From Streptomyces sp. Edi4 (GTDB taxonomy: Bacteria > Actinomycetota > Actinomycetes > Streptomycetales > Streptomycetaceae): a DNA stretch of 64,000 nt. Under the pieces are notes generated by a model. It had not been told where the DNA came from and made no database searches. It was given only the letters and a program-made list of their open reading frames with translations. The position numbers and the translations under genes were made by a program. Below are positions 27,501 through 36,061 of the stretch, in pieces; the stretch's first letter is position 1; each line of letters opens with the position of its first letter. The stretch is taken from positions 5,022,001-5,086,000 of the forward strand of contig NZ_JBEJGY010000004.1 in NCBI RefSeq assembly GCF_040253615.1, written 5' to 3'.

Positions 27501-30275
27501 GTGGACGAGTACGCGGGCCGGGTACTGGCCGAGCGCTACCGCCTGCCCTCGCCCGCCGACGACGGCTTCGATCTGGTCGAGACACGCGCCTTTGACACCT
27601 ACAGCGGCCAGCAGGTCCTGGTCCGGCAGGTCCCCTTGCCCGAGGTCGTCGACGCGGAAGTGCTGGACGGCGACGACGAGTACGGGTACGGGAATGGGTA
27701 CGGCGCCGACGGACACGGACACGGACACGGCACCGCACACGGCGGCGGTTACGGCGGCGGTTACGGCGAGGCACCCGGCTATGGGCGCACCACCCGGCGG
27801 CCCCCCGAGCCCGCCGTGCGCCGGGCCATCGAAGCGGCGCAGGCGGCCGCGCAGATCCCCGACCACCCGCGTCTCGACCAGGTCTTCGACGTGTTCGCTC
27901 AGGACGGTTCGCTGTGGATCGTCAGTGAACTGATCGCCGCCCGCCCCCTGTCCGCGCTGCTCGCCGACCGCCCGCTGAACCCCTTTCGCGCCGCAGAGGT
28001 CGCCTCGGACGTGCTGACCGCGCTGCGGGTCCTGCACGCGCACGGCTGGACGCATCGCAACATCACGGCGCGTACGGTCCTGATATGCGACGACGGCCGG
28101 GTCGTGCTGACCGGGCTCGCGGTGGGCGCCGCGCAGGAGGCGCTGTGCGGATACGCCCCCGTGCCGCTGCCGCCGGACAGCGACGGGTTCGGCGGCACGC
28201 CGCCGCCCCCCGCCCCGGACGGGCCCAACGAACGCTCCGGGAACGCCACTTCGGCCCCGGAGCTCGGCCCCGTTCCCGGTCCTGACCCCGTCCCGCCCGG
28301 CGCCGCCCCGCGCCCGGGGGCGATCGCGGCGTACCGCGCGGGCGCGGGCGCCACCGCGCACACCGGCGCGGACCCCGCCCTCCCGGCCCCGCGTCAGAAC
28401 CCTGGGCCCGAGCGGCACCCGGTCTCGCGCCAGAACCCTTGGCCCGAGCGGCACCCGGCCGCCGATCAGGCCACCCAAGGTCAGGATGGCCAGGGCGGGT
28501 CCGAGGGCAGCGGGGCCGGGGCCGGGCAGAGCATGTACGACCCCGTGCGGGGGGTGCGGGTGTCCGGCGGCGGCGCGAGTCCGTACGCCGACGAGGGCCC
28601 CGACTCCGGCCGTACCCGGCGCCAGTACGACCCCGTGACGGGCCGCTGGGTGGCGCGCCCCGCCGGGCGTCAGGCCGAGGGCCCCCGGCCGTCGCACCCC
28701 GGAGGTGCCGCAGGACCGGACGCCCCCCGCCGCCACACCGGTTCCGACGGACCCGAGACGTCGCGGGCCGCCGTCGCGCCCGCGCCAAGGACGCCCGCGC
28801 TGCCCCCGGGGTTCCGGGCCGACGCCTTCCGCGCCGACTCCCAGCGCACGCCGCACCCCGGCGCCCCGGCCCCCGCCCAGGAGCGCGCCTCCGCGACGCG
28901 GCGCCGCCCGGCCGCCGACGACCCCGGGCGCCCCCCGGCGGCCGGCCCCGAGGACGCCGAGCGCCGCATGGACGCGGCGCGCACCTCCCCTTCGGCGCCC
29001 CAGGACCCGGCGTCCGGGCCCTACCGCGGCCCCGCCAACCGGCTCGACGCCGAGCGGGCCCGGGGGACCCGGATGGCCGTCGTGGGGGCCGTCACCGAGC
29101 GGTGGGCGCCCGAGCAGGCCGGACCCATACACGAGAACTGGCGGCTCGCACCGCCGATCGGACCCGCCACCGACCTCTGGGCCCTGGGCGCCCTGCTGTT
29201 CCGCGCGGTGCAGGGTCACGCCCCCTACCCGGAGGACAGCGCGGCCGAACTCGTCCAGTTGGTGTGCGCGGAGCCGCCCGCGTTCGCGGAGGAGTGCGGT
29301 CCGCTGCGTCCGGTCGTGGAGTCGCTGCTGCGTCAGGACCCCACCGAGCGGCCCGAGTTCGAGGAGCTGCGCGGCTGGCTGCGTTCGCTCGTGCGGTCCG
29401 CGCCCGAGCCGGACGCGGGCGCCCGCATCCCCCCGCTGATCGTCCCGGACGCCAAGAAGCTCCCCGTGCTGCGCCGCCGGGGCGAACTGGTGCGCCGCAG
29501 AAGGAAACCCGCCGCGCCGGTGGCCGAACACGGCCGGCACCGGCACCGCCAGGCCGCGCCGCCCACCAGGAAACCTCGCTCGCTCGGCCGGCTGCTCCTG
29601 GTGCTCGTGCTGCTGCTGTTGGCCGCCGCGATCGCGTACGCGATGCTCTTCATGCCCCGGTCGGACTCCGCGCGGGACACCGCGGGCACCAACCCGCCGC
29701 GCACCAACGGGCAGCAGAGTCCCGATCCGTCGACGGACGGGCCCCGGACGCCGTCCGCCGGGAGCACGCCGCCGTCCCAGCAGACGCAGACGACGGGATC
29801 CGGCGGGCCGACGCCCTCCCCGGCCGCCGGTTACGTGGTACGCGACGACCCCGAGGGCTTCCGGGTCGGCGTCGACGCGAGCTGGCAGCGGCAGCCGATG
29901 AACGACGCGGGTCAAGTCCGTTATGTCGGGGGCGACTTCACCCTTGTCGTGGTTCCCGGCCGGGACTCCGTGCGGGACGGCGGTGCGGATCCGCTGGCCT
30001 ACCAGGCGGACAAGGAGCGCGAACTCCAGCCCTTCCGGGACTCCAGCTGGTCCACCTCCACCGGGCTGCGGCGCATCGACGTGGGGCGGCAGTCCATGGC
30101 GGAGGGGCAGTTCACCTGGCAGGACAGCACCGGCCGGCAGGTGTACGTGCGCAACCTCGCGATGATCATCAATGGCCGGTATCACGTGGTCCAGGTCATC
30201 GGTCCCGAGTCGCAGCGCGACAAGGTGACCGAGATCTACGGACAGGCCACCCGCGCCTACCGGGCCACCCGCTGA
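27501..30275 (+). CDS. Transmembrane kinase-like protein 2, predicted pseudokinase
   Basis: 924 residues. The N-lobe-like region (1 to ~235) lacks the glycine loop and has VLVRQV where AVK is expected. The catalytic loop reads HRNITARTVLI (Asn for the catalytic Asp, about residue 184) and DFG is replaced by LTGLAVG. A ~320-residue Pro/Ala-rich insert with a 36-bp repeat (28395-28460) separates it from a recognisable C-lobe (PATDLWALGALLFRAVQG, ~550-640). Then come a helix (LLLVLVLLLLAAAIAYAML, ~695-715) and an extracytoplasmic domain (DPEGFRVGVDASW). GTG 27501 follows GGGGAGG closely; GTG 27465 is the alternative. Confidence 0.85.
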   Translation: MDEYAGRVLAERYRLPSPADDGFDLVETRAFDTYSGQQVLVRQVPLPEVVDAEVLDGDDEYGYGNGYGADGHGHGHGTAHGGGYGGGYGEAPGYGRTTRRPPEPAVRRAIEAAQAAAQIPDHPRLDQVFDVFAQDGSLWIVSELIAARPLSALLADRPLNPFRAAEVASDVLTALRVLHAHGWTHRNITARTVLICDDGRVVLTGLAVGAAQEALCGYAPVPLPPDSDGFGGTPPPPAPDGPNERSGNATSAPELGPVPGPDPVPPGAAPRPGAIAAYRAGAGATAHTGADPALPAPRQNPGPERHPVSRQNPWPERHPAADQATQGQDGQGGSEGSGAGAGQSMYDPVRGVRVSGGGASPYADEGPDSGRTRRQYDPVTGRWVARPAGRQAEGPRPSHPGGAAGPDAPRRHTGSDGPETSRAAVAPAPRTPALPPGFRADAFRADSQRTPHPGAPAPAQERASATRRRPAADDPGRPPAAGPEDAERRMDAARTSPSAPQDPASGPYRGPANRLDAERARGTRMAVVGAVTERWAPEQAGPIHENWRLAPPIGPATDLWALGALLFRAVQGHAPYPEDSAAELVQLVCAEPPAFAEECGPLRPVVESLLRQDPTERPEFEELRGWLRSLVRSAPEPDAGARIPPLIVPDAKKLPVLRRRGELVRRRRKPAAPVAEHGRHRHRQAAPPTRKPRSLGRLLLVLVLLLLAAAIAYAMLFMPRSDSARDTAGTNPPRTNGQQSPDPSTDGPRTPSAGSTPPSQQTQTTGSGGPTPSPAAGYVVRDDPEGFRVGVDASWQRQPMNDAGQVRYVGGDFTLVVVPGRDSVRDGGADPLAYQADKERELQPFRDSSWSTSTGLRRIDVGRQSMAEGQFTWQDSTGRQVYVRNLAMIINGRYHVVQVIGPESQRDKVTEIYGQATRAYRATR

Positions 30276-30487
30276 GGCCCGCTGACACCCGGTCACGCTC
30301 CGCGCTCCCCGAAATCGCCCCGTCGGTACGGGATTCCTGCTGTGCGCGTTATGGGGTGAACCAGTGAAAGCCCTGGTCATCGTGGTGTGGCCGGTCCCGG
30401 GAAGTACGGTTGGGTGCCCCGAGGTTCCCTGGCTGGATTCCGCTCCGTAACCTGGCTCCGTAGGAAAGGTCTGGGCGGGCGGGGGAC

Positions 30488-32203
30488 GTGGAAAACACTC
30501 ACAGCACGAGCGGCTCGGGGGCGGGGCTGTTGCTGGCCGGGCGCTATCGGCTCGGGGACGCGATAGGGCGCGGCGGCATGGGCAAGGTCTGGCGCGCCCA
30601 CGACGAGGTCCTGAACCGCACCGTGGCCGTCAAGGAACTGACCGCCGCCCTGTACGTCGCCGAGGCGGACCGTGCGGTCCTGCACGCCCGCACGCAGAAG
30701 GAGGCGCGCGCCGCCGCCCGCATCACGCATCCCGGCGTGGTCACCGTCCACGACGTGCTCGACCACGACAACCGGCCCTGGATCGTCATGCAGTACGTCG
30801 ACGGGCCCTCGCTCGCCGACGCGGTCAAGGCCGCCGACGGCAGCCGCATCGAGGCACGCGAAGCCGCCCGCATCGGGCTGCACGTGCTGGGCGCCCTGCG
30901 CGCCGCGCACTCGGCGGGCGTCCTGCACCGGGACGTGAAGCCGGGCAACGTCCTGCTCGCCAGGGACGGCCGGGTGCTGCTCACCGACTTCGGGATCGCC
31001 GCCATCGAAGGCGACGTCACCATCACCAAGACCGGTGAACTCGTCGGCTCCATCGACTATCTGGCGCCCGAGCGGGTCCAGGGCGCGCACCCGGGTCCCG
31101 CCTCCGACCTGTGGTCGCTCGGCGCCACCCTGTACGCGGCGGTGCAGGGCGCCTCGCCGTTCCGCCGTGACTCGCCGATCTCCACCATGCAGGCCGTGGT
31201 GGAGGAGGAGCCCCCGGCGCCGGACCGCGCGGGGGCGCTGGGTCCCGTCATCGTCGCGCTGCTGCGCAAGGCGCCGGAGGAACGGCCCTCGGTCGAGGAG
31301 GCCGAGCGGATGTTCCTCGACGCGATGGAGGGACGCGCCTCCCTTGCCGCCCAGGCGCATGTGCCCACCGACCGGTTCTCGGCGGCAGAACTGCGCTCGG
31401 CCGCGAGCGCCGGGACCGGGTCCACCGTGGCGAACCCGGTCTTGAGGCCTGCCCCCAGCAGGCCGGCCCCCGAACCACCGGCCCCCGAGCGTCCGGTGGT
31501 GGAGCGTCCCGCGCCCGCTCCACGGCCCGCGCCGCGACGGCAGCGCTGGCGCACCGTCGCTCTCGTGGTCGCGCTGGCCGCGGTGGTCGGCGTGGGCACC
31601 GGGTTCGGGTATCTGAAGTACCAGGAGCACCAGGGCGGTTCGGGCACCGGGACCGGCACGGGCGCCTCCGGTTCCCCCGCGCCCTCCGCCTCCCCCGACG
31701 CGGGGCAGCCCTCCGGCAGTTCCGGCGACGGGTCGGTCCCGGCGGGCTGGCAGCGCGTCCAGGACAAGGCCGGCTTCAGCCTGCTCGTGCCCAAGGGCTG
31801 GAAGCGCCAGATGGACGGCGCCGAGATCGACTACACCCCGGACAACGGCAAGCACCGCATCCGGATCAGCGTCGACAAGGTGCCGGACTTCGAGAACCCG
31901 TACATGCACATGCTCAACATGGAGAAGTCGCTCAAGGACCGGCTGCCCCAGTACAAGCGGGTCACGCTGCACAGCAACAACTACCGCGACCAGGTGAAGT
32001 CGTCCCTGTGGGAGTTCACCTACACCGAGAAGCAGGACTTCCCCGGCAAGCGGCACGCCATCGATCAGATGTATTACGGGGACGGCGGCAAGCCCGAGTA
32101 CGCCCTCTACATGTCGGGCCCCGATGAGGACTGGGCGACCACGCGCCAGCAGTTCGACACGGTGCTCCAGGGCTGGCAGCCCGGTTCGGGCACGGGCGGC
32201 TGA
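30488..32203 (+). CDS. Transmembrane Ser/Thr protein kinase 3
   Basis: 571 residues. Intact kinase domain at ~17-275: IGRGGMGKVW, AVKELT, HRDVKPGNVLL, DFGIAA, LAPERVQG, SDLWSLGATLY. A Pro/Ala-rich juxtamembrane region, one transmembrane helix (~353-373, VALVVALAAVVGVGTGFGYL), a Gly/Ser/Thr linker, and an extracytoplasmic domain of ~155 residues (AGFSLLVPKGWKRQ, LWEFTYTEKQ). The GTG start at 30488 follows GGGCGGGGG. Autophosphorylation is expected from the conserved residues; the stimulus is unknown. Confidence 0.93.
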   Translation: MENTHSTSGSGAGLLLAGRYRLGDAIGRGGMGKVWRAHDEVLNRTVAVKELTAALYVAEADRAVLHARTQKEARAAARITHPGVVTVHDVLDHDNRPWIVMQYVDGPSLADAVKAADGSRIEAREAARIGLHVLGALRAAHSAGVLHRDVKPGNVLLARDGRVLLTDFGIAAIEGDVTITKTGELVGSIDYLAPERVQGAHPGPASDLWSLGATLYAAVQGASPFRRDSPISTMQAVVEEEPPAPDRAGALGPVIVALLRKAPEERPSVEEAERMFLDAMEGRASLAAQAHVPTDRFSAAELRSAASAGTGSTVANPVLRPAPSRPAPEPPAPERPVVERPAPAPRPAPRRQRWRTVALVVALAAVVGVGTGFGYLKYQEHQGGSGTGTGTGASGSPAPSASPDAGQPSGSSGDGSVPAGWQRVQDKAGFSLLVPKGWKRQMDGAEIDYTPDNGKHRIRISVDKVPDFENPYMHMLNMEKSLKDRLPQYKRVTLHSNNYRDQVKSSLWEFTYTEKQDFPGKRHAIDQMYYGDGGKPEYALYMSGPDEDWATTRQQFDTVLQGWQPGSGTGG

Positions 32204-32300
32204 CCGGGCCCGCCGTCACTCGTGGCGAACGCCGTCGCCGTCCGGCGGGGTGCGGCATGATGGGCTCTTCACGCGTGCGGGGAGATCGAGGGGGAACCCG

Positions 32301-34172
32301 GTGCCCACAGCAGAGCAGGATCCGCAGCAGCCCCGACACCGCCTGGACTCCCGCCTGATCGCGGGGCGTTACCGCCTGGGCGGTCGGCTCGGCCGGGGCG
32401 GGATGGGCACGGTCTGGCAGGCCCACGACGAACTGCTCGGCCGTCAGGTCGCCGTCAAGGAACTGCACCCCGAGGGCGGCGCCCCGGCCAGGGCCGCGCT
32501 GCGCGAGGCCCGCGCGGTCGCCCAGATCAAGCACCCCCATGTGATCGTCGTGCACGACGTGGTCGAGGACGGCGGCGTAAGCGGTGGTGTGGGCGGTCGC
32601 GGGTTCGGGGGCGTAAGCGATGGCGTGGGCGGTCGCGGGGCCGGGGGCTGGGACGACCGGTGGCGCGGCCGGGGTGAGGAGCCCCGTTCGTACATCGTGA
32701 TGGAGCTCGTCGAGGGCGGCTCGCTCGCCGACCGGCTCGCCGCCAAGGGGCCCGTGGACGTGGACGAGGCCGCCCGCATCGGGATCGCGCTCCTGGGCGC
32801 GCTGGCCACGGCGCACGCCCGGGGTGTGCTCCATCGCGACCTCAAGCCCGCCAACGTCCTCATCGAGCAGGACGGCGGTCGTGTCGTGCTCACCGACTTC
32901 GGCATCGCGCAGGTGCCGGGCGCCTCCACGATCAGCGAGGAGGGCGCGTTCGTCGGCTCGCCCGAGTACACCGCGCCTGAGCGGATGCAGGGCGCGGGCG
33001 CGGGGCCCGAGTCGGACCTGTGGTCGCTCGGCGCGCTGCTGTGCGCGGCTCTGTCCGGCGAATCCCCCTTCCACCGCGACTCCCTGGGCGGGGTCCTGCA
33101 CGCCGTCGTCCTGGACGAGATCAGGCCGCCCGAGGCCGCGGGCCCGCTGCTTCCCGTCGTGCGCGGCCTCCTGGAGCGGGACCCGGGGCACCGCCTGGGC
33201 GCGGCCGACGCGGAATCGCTGCTGCGCGCCTTCACGGCGACGGGCATGATGCCCCGGCCCCGCCCGGCGCCGGCGGACCGCGTCCCGCCGCCCCAGGACG
33301 AGTACGGGTCACGGGCCGATGGCGCCCCGGCCGACGTCCCGGACCCGGCCCACCCCGCGCCCGAGGGCGAGCGTCCTCCCAGCGCGACCGGGGTCCCGGG
33401 CGGAGCCCCGGACGCCGCCGCGCCCGCGACCTCAGCGACCCCGGCGACCCCCGTCGCGCGGACGGCCACCGCCGCCCGGCCGTGGCGGACACGAAGCCTG
33501 CTCGCGGCGGGCGCGGTCGTGATCGTGCTGGCCGGAGCGGGCGCGGCCGTCGCGGTGTTCGCGCTCGACGGCCTCGGCCCGGGCCACGTCGGCGCGCGGT
33601 CCGCGTCGAGCGCGGCCGCCGAAGTCGGCGCCCCCGAGCCCGGCGCGGCCGCGCCCCGCCGGCCGCCCCCGCCGCCCCCGCCGCCCCCACCACCCCCACC
33701 GCTCCCGCGCACCGCCGCGCTGCCCCCGGTGCCCGACGGTTTCCAGTTCGTACGCGACCCCAACGGCTTCGGCATCGCCGTGCCCGACGGCTACGTACGC
33801 ACCACCGACGCGCAGCGCGTCTTCTACAGCTCGCCGGACGGCGCCATCCGCGTCGGCATCAGGACGCAGAACACGGTGGCCGGCGGCCCGCTCGGGGTGT
33901 TGCGGCAGGAGGCCGCCAACGGGTCCGCCAGCAACCCCGGTTACCGCGACGGCAAGGTCACCGCGACCACCCACCGGGGACATGACGCGGCGCTGTGGGA
34001 GTTCACCTGGAACGGCTTCACCAAGGCCGAGGGCGCCCGGCACACCTACGACCTGTGCTGGGAAGCCCAGGGGCAGTTGCGCGACGTGTGGGTATCGGCG
34101 CCCGTGGGCCGGCTCGACGAGGCCAAGCGGGACTTCGACACCGCGCTCGACTCCTTCGTGCCGCGCCTCTGA
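32301..34172 (+). CDS. Transmembrane Ser/Thr protein kinase 4 with Gly-rich insert
   Basis: 623 residues. Kinase domain ~22-315 with LGRGGMGTVW, AVKEL, HRDLKPANVL, DFGIAQ and APERMQG intact. Between HDVVEDGG and the YIVMELVEGG strand lies a Gly-rich insert (~92-115) encoded by a 36-bp direct repeat. A helix at ~400-421 (VVIVLAGAGAAVAVFAL), a run of about 13 prolines near 455-466, and the extracytoplasmic domain (NGFGIAVPDGY, LWEFTWNGF) follow. GTG 32301 follows GAGGGGG. It starts 97 nt after kinase 3 and is probably co-transcribed. Confidence 0.92.
   Translation: MPTAEQDPQQPRHRLDSRLIAGRYRLGGRLGRGGMGTVWQAHDELLGRQVAVKELHPEGGAPARAALREARAVAQIKHPHVIVVHDVVEDGGVSGGVGGRGFGGVSDGVGGRGAGGWDDRWRGRGEEPRSYIVMELVEGGSLADRLAAKGPVDVDEAARIGIALLGALATAHARGVLHRDLKPANVLIEQDGGRVVLTDFGIAQVPGASTISEEGAFVGSPEYTAPERMQGAGAGPESDLWSLGALLCAALSGESPFHRDSLGGVLHAVVLDEIRPPEAAGPLLPVVRGLLERDPGHRLGAADAESLLRAFTATGMMPRPRPAPADRVPPPQDEYGSRADGAPADVPDPAHPAPEGERPPSATGVPGGAPDAAAPATSATPATPVARTATAARPWRTRSLLAAGAVVIVLAGAGAAVAVFALDGLGPGHVGARSASSAAAEVGAPEPGAAAPRRPPPPPPPPPPPPPLPRTAALPPVPDGFQFVRDPNGFGIAVPDGYVRTTDAQRVFYSSPDGAIRVGIRTQNTVAGGPLGVLRQEAANGSASNPGYRDGKVTATTHRGHDAALWEFTWNGFTKAEGARHTYDLCWEAQGQLRDVWVSAPVGRLDEAKRDFDTALDSFVPRL
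32574..32645. repeat. 36-bp direct repeat inside kinase 4 gene
   Basis: Two copies (32574-32609 and 32610-32645), in frame, coding for GVSGGVGGRGFG and GVSDGVGGRGAG in the N-lobe of the kinase. Confidence 0.93.
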
Positions 34173-34258
34173 GTCCGCGCCGGCCGCTCGTGTCACGGGT
34201 GTGCATCCGCACACGGCCCGGCGTGGCACCGGGTTCCGCCGTTCGTCAGGATGTGCTC

Positions 34259-35914
34259 ATGACGAACGATGGAGGCTGGGCGAACGAGCCCACCAGCTAC
34301 GGCCTGCGACCCCCGTCGGCCCCCGCGATCCCGCGACAGGAGCCGGCCCCCGCCGCCCCCGCGGCCTACGAGCCGACGCGGCAGCACACGGTGGAGGACG
34401 GCGCGGGGCGGCTGCTCGGCGGCCGCTACCGGCTCCTCGGCCGGCTCGGGCACGGCGGCATGGGCACGGTCTGGCGGGCCCGCGACGAAGTGGTGGACCG
34501 CGAGGTGGCCGTCAAGGAGCCCCGCGTTCCCGACCACTTGGGGGAGCGCGAGCGCACCACCGTCCATCTGCGCATGCAACGCGAGGCCCGCGCCGCCGCC
34601 CGCATCGGCCACCCCTCGGTGGTCACCGTGCACGATGTCGTCCTTGAGGACGGCAGACCCTGGATCGTGATGGAGCTGGTGCACGGCCACTCGCTCGCCG
34701 ACCGGCTCCAGGAAGGCACCCTCGATGTGCGCGAGGCGGCCAGGATCGGGCTCGCGGTGCTCGACGCGCTCGTGGCGGCGCACGCTGCGGGCGTGCTGCA
34801 CCGGGACGTCAAGCCGGACAACGTGCTGCTCGGGGGCGGCGACCGCGTCGTGCTCAGCGACTTCGGCATCGCCCAAGTGGAGGGCGAGCAGGGTCTGACC
34901 GAGACCGGCGGCTTCGTCGGCTCGCCCGAATTCATCGCCCCGGAGCGGGTGTTGGGCCAGCGCCCCGGCCCCGCATCCGACCTCTGGTCGCTCGGTGTCG
35001 TCCTGTACGCGGCGGTCGAGGGCGTGTCGCCCTACCGGCGCAGCAACACCCCGGCCACCCTCCAGGCCGTGCTCTCCGCAGAACCGCCGACGCCCACGCG
35101 CGGCTCCGGCGCGTTCGCCGCCCTGGTCACGCGGCTGCTGCGCAAGGACCCGGGCGCGCGGCCGGGAGCCGAGGAGATCCGGGCCGCCCTTGAGGCGGTG
35201 GCCTCCCCCGAACCGGCACCGGCCACCCGGGCCCACCCGCAGGCCGACGCGGGCGCGGGCGCGCCGGTGGGCGCGAACCGCTGGGTGCCACCGGTCCTCG
35301 TGGGCAACCGCAGGGCCCAGTACGGCCTCGGCGGCGTGCTCGTGGCGCTGGCCGCCGTGCTCGCGCTGCTCGTCGGTGACCCGTTCGGCGGCGGCGGGCT
35401 GCCCGCGGGCTGGCAGGTCAGGCCCGAGAACGAGGTGCTGGGGGCGGACGTGGCCGTTCCCGACGACTACGCGCGTACTCAGGGCAGCATGAACGACAGC
35501 GTCACCTACGACGACCCGAGCGCCGTATTCACGATCTACGCCGACCGGCTCGATCCGGCCAAGGACACCGCAGGTGCCAACCACCCCACGCTGCCCGCCG
35601 ACCCCGCCGCGTGGAAGGCGTACTACGAGAAGGGCGGCAAGGACGGCACGGAGTTCCGGGACGGCAAGGTGACCACCACGACCGTCACGCACCAGGGCAA
35701 GAAGGCGTACGACCTCGTCACCGACTACACCCCGCTCACCGCGTCCTCCTCCCCCCGTCCGACCCGCTACCGCTACCACGAACTCCTGGTGCCGGGAAAG
35801 GGCACCGCTTACTGGCGGCTGCGGGTCGCGACGCCGGCGGCGGGCAGGGCGGCGGTGGACGGCGAGAAGCTGTTCACCGAGGTCTCGGACGGTTTCAAGA
35901 TCCACGATCTCTGA
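34259..35914 (+). CDS. Transmembrane Ser/Thr protein kinase 5
   Basis: 551 residues. After a ~50-residue N-terminal tail comes an intact kinase domain (~55-315): LGHGGMGTVW, AVKEPRVP, HRDVKPDNVLL, DFGIAQ, IAPERVLG. One helix (~354-375, LGGVLVALAAVLALLVG) and a ~165-residue extracytoplasmic domain (GADVAVPDDYARTQ, RYRYHELLVPGKG) follow. The latter is more diverged than those of the four preceding genes. ATG 34259 has AGGA at good spacing. It lies 86 nt after kinase 4 and closes the cluster. Confidence 0.92.
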   Translation: MTNDGGWANEPTSYGLRPPSAPAIPRQEPAPAAPAAYEPTRQHTVEDGAGRLLGGRYRLLGRLGHGGMGTVWRARDEVVDREVAVKEPRVPDHLGERERTTVHLRMQREARAAARIGHPSVVTVHDVVLEDGRPWIVMELVHGHSLADRLQEGTLDVREAARIGLAVLDALVAAHAAGVLHRDVKPDNVLLGGGDRVVLSDFGIAQVEGEQGLTETGGFVGSPEFIAPERVLGQRPGPASDLWSLGVVLYAAVEGVSPYRRSNTPATLQAVLSAEPPTPTRGSGAFAALVTRLLRKDPGARPGAEEIRAALEAVASPEPAPATRAHPQADAGAGAPVGANRWVPPVLVGNRRAQYGLGGVLVALAAVLALLVGDPFGGGGLPAGWQVRPENEVLGADVAVPDDYARTQGSMNDSVTYDDPSAVFTIYADRLDPAKDTAGANHPTLPADPAAWKAYYEKGGKDGTEFRDGKVTTTTVTHQGKKAYDLVTDYTPLTASSSPRPTRYRYHELLVPGKGTAYWRLRVATPAAGRAAVDGEKLFTEVSDGFKIHDL

Positions 35915-36061
35915 GTACGAGCGGAGTACGAGCGGCCCCGATCCGGCCGTAACCCGCTGATCAGCACTTATGCGGCCAGTGTTCACTGGCGTGGTTGGCG
36001 GGACCGGAAAAGCCGTTACCGACGGGTACCGAAAGTCCCAGCCCCGGCATACGCTCGGCCC

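Noticed and set aside
26664..30380. 1238-codon ORF opposite kinases 1 and 2
   Set aside because: Antisense shadow; Arg/Gly/Val-rich with no recognisable motif, spanning two real genes and their intergenic region.
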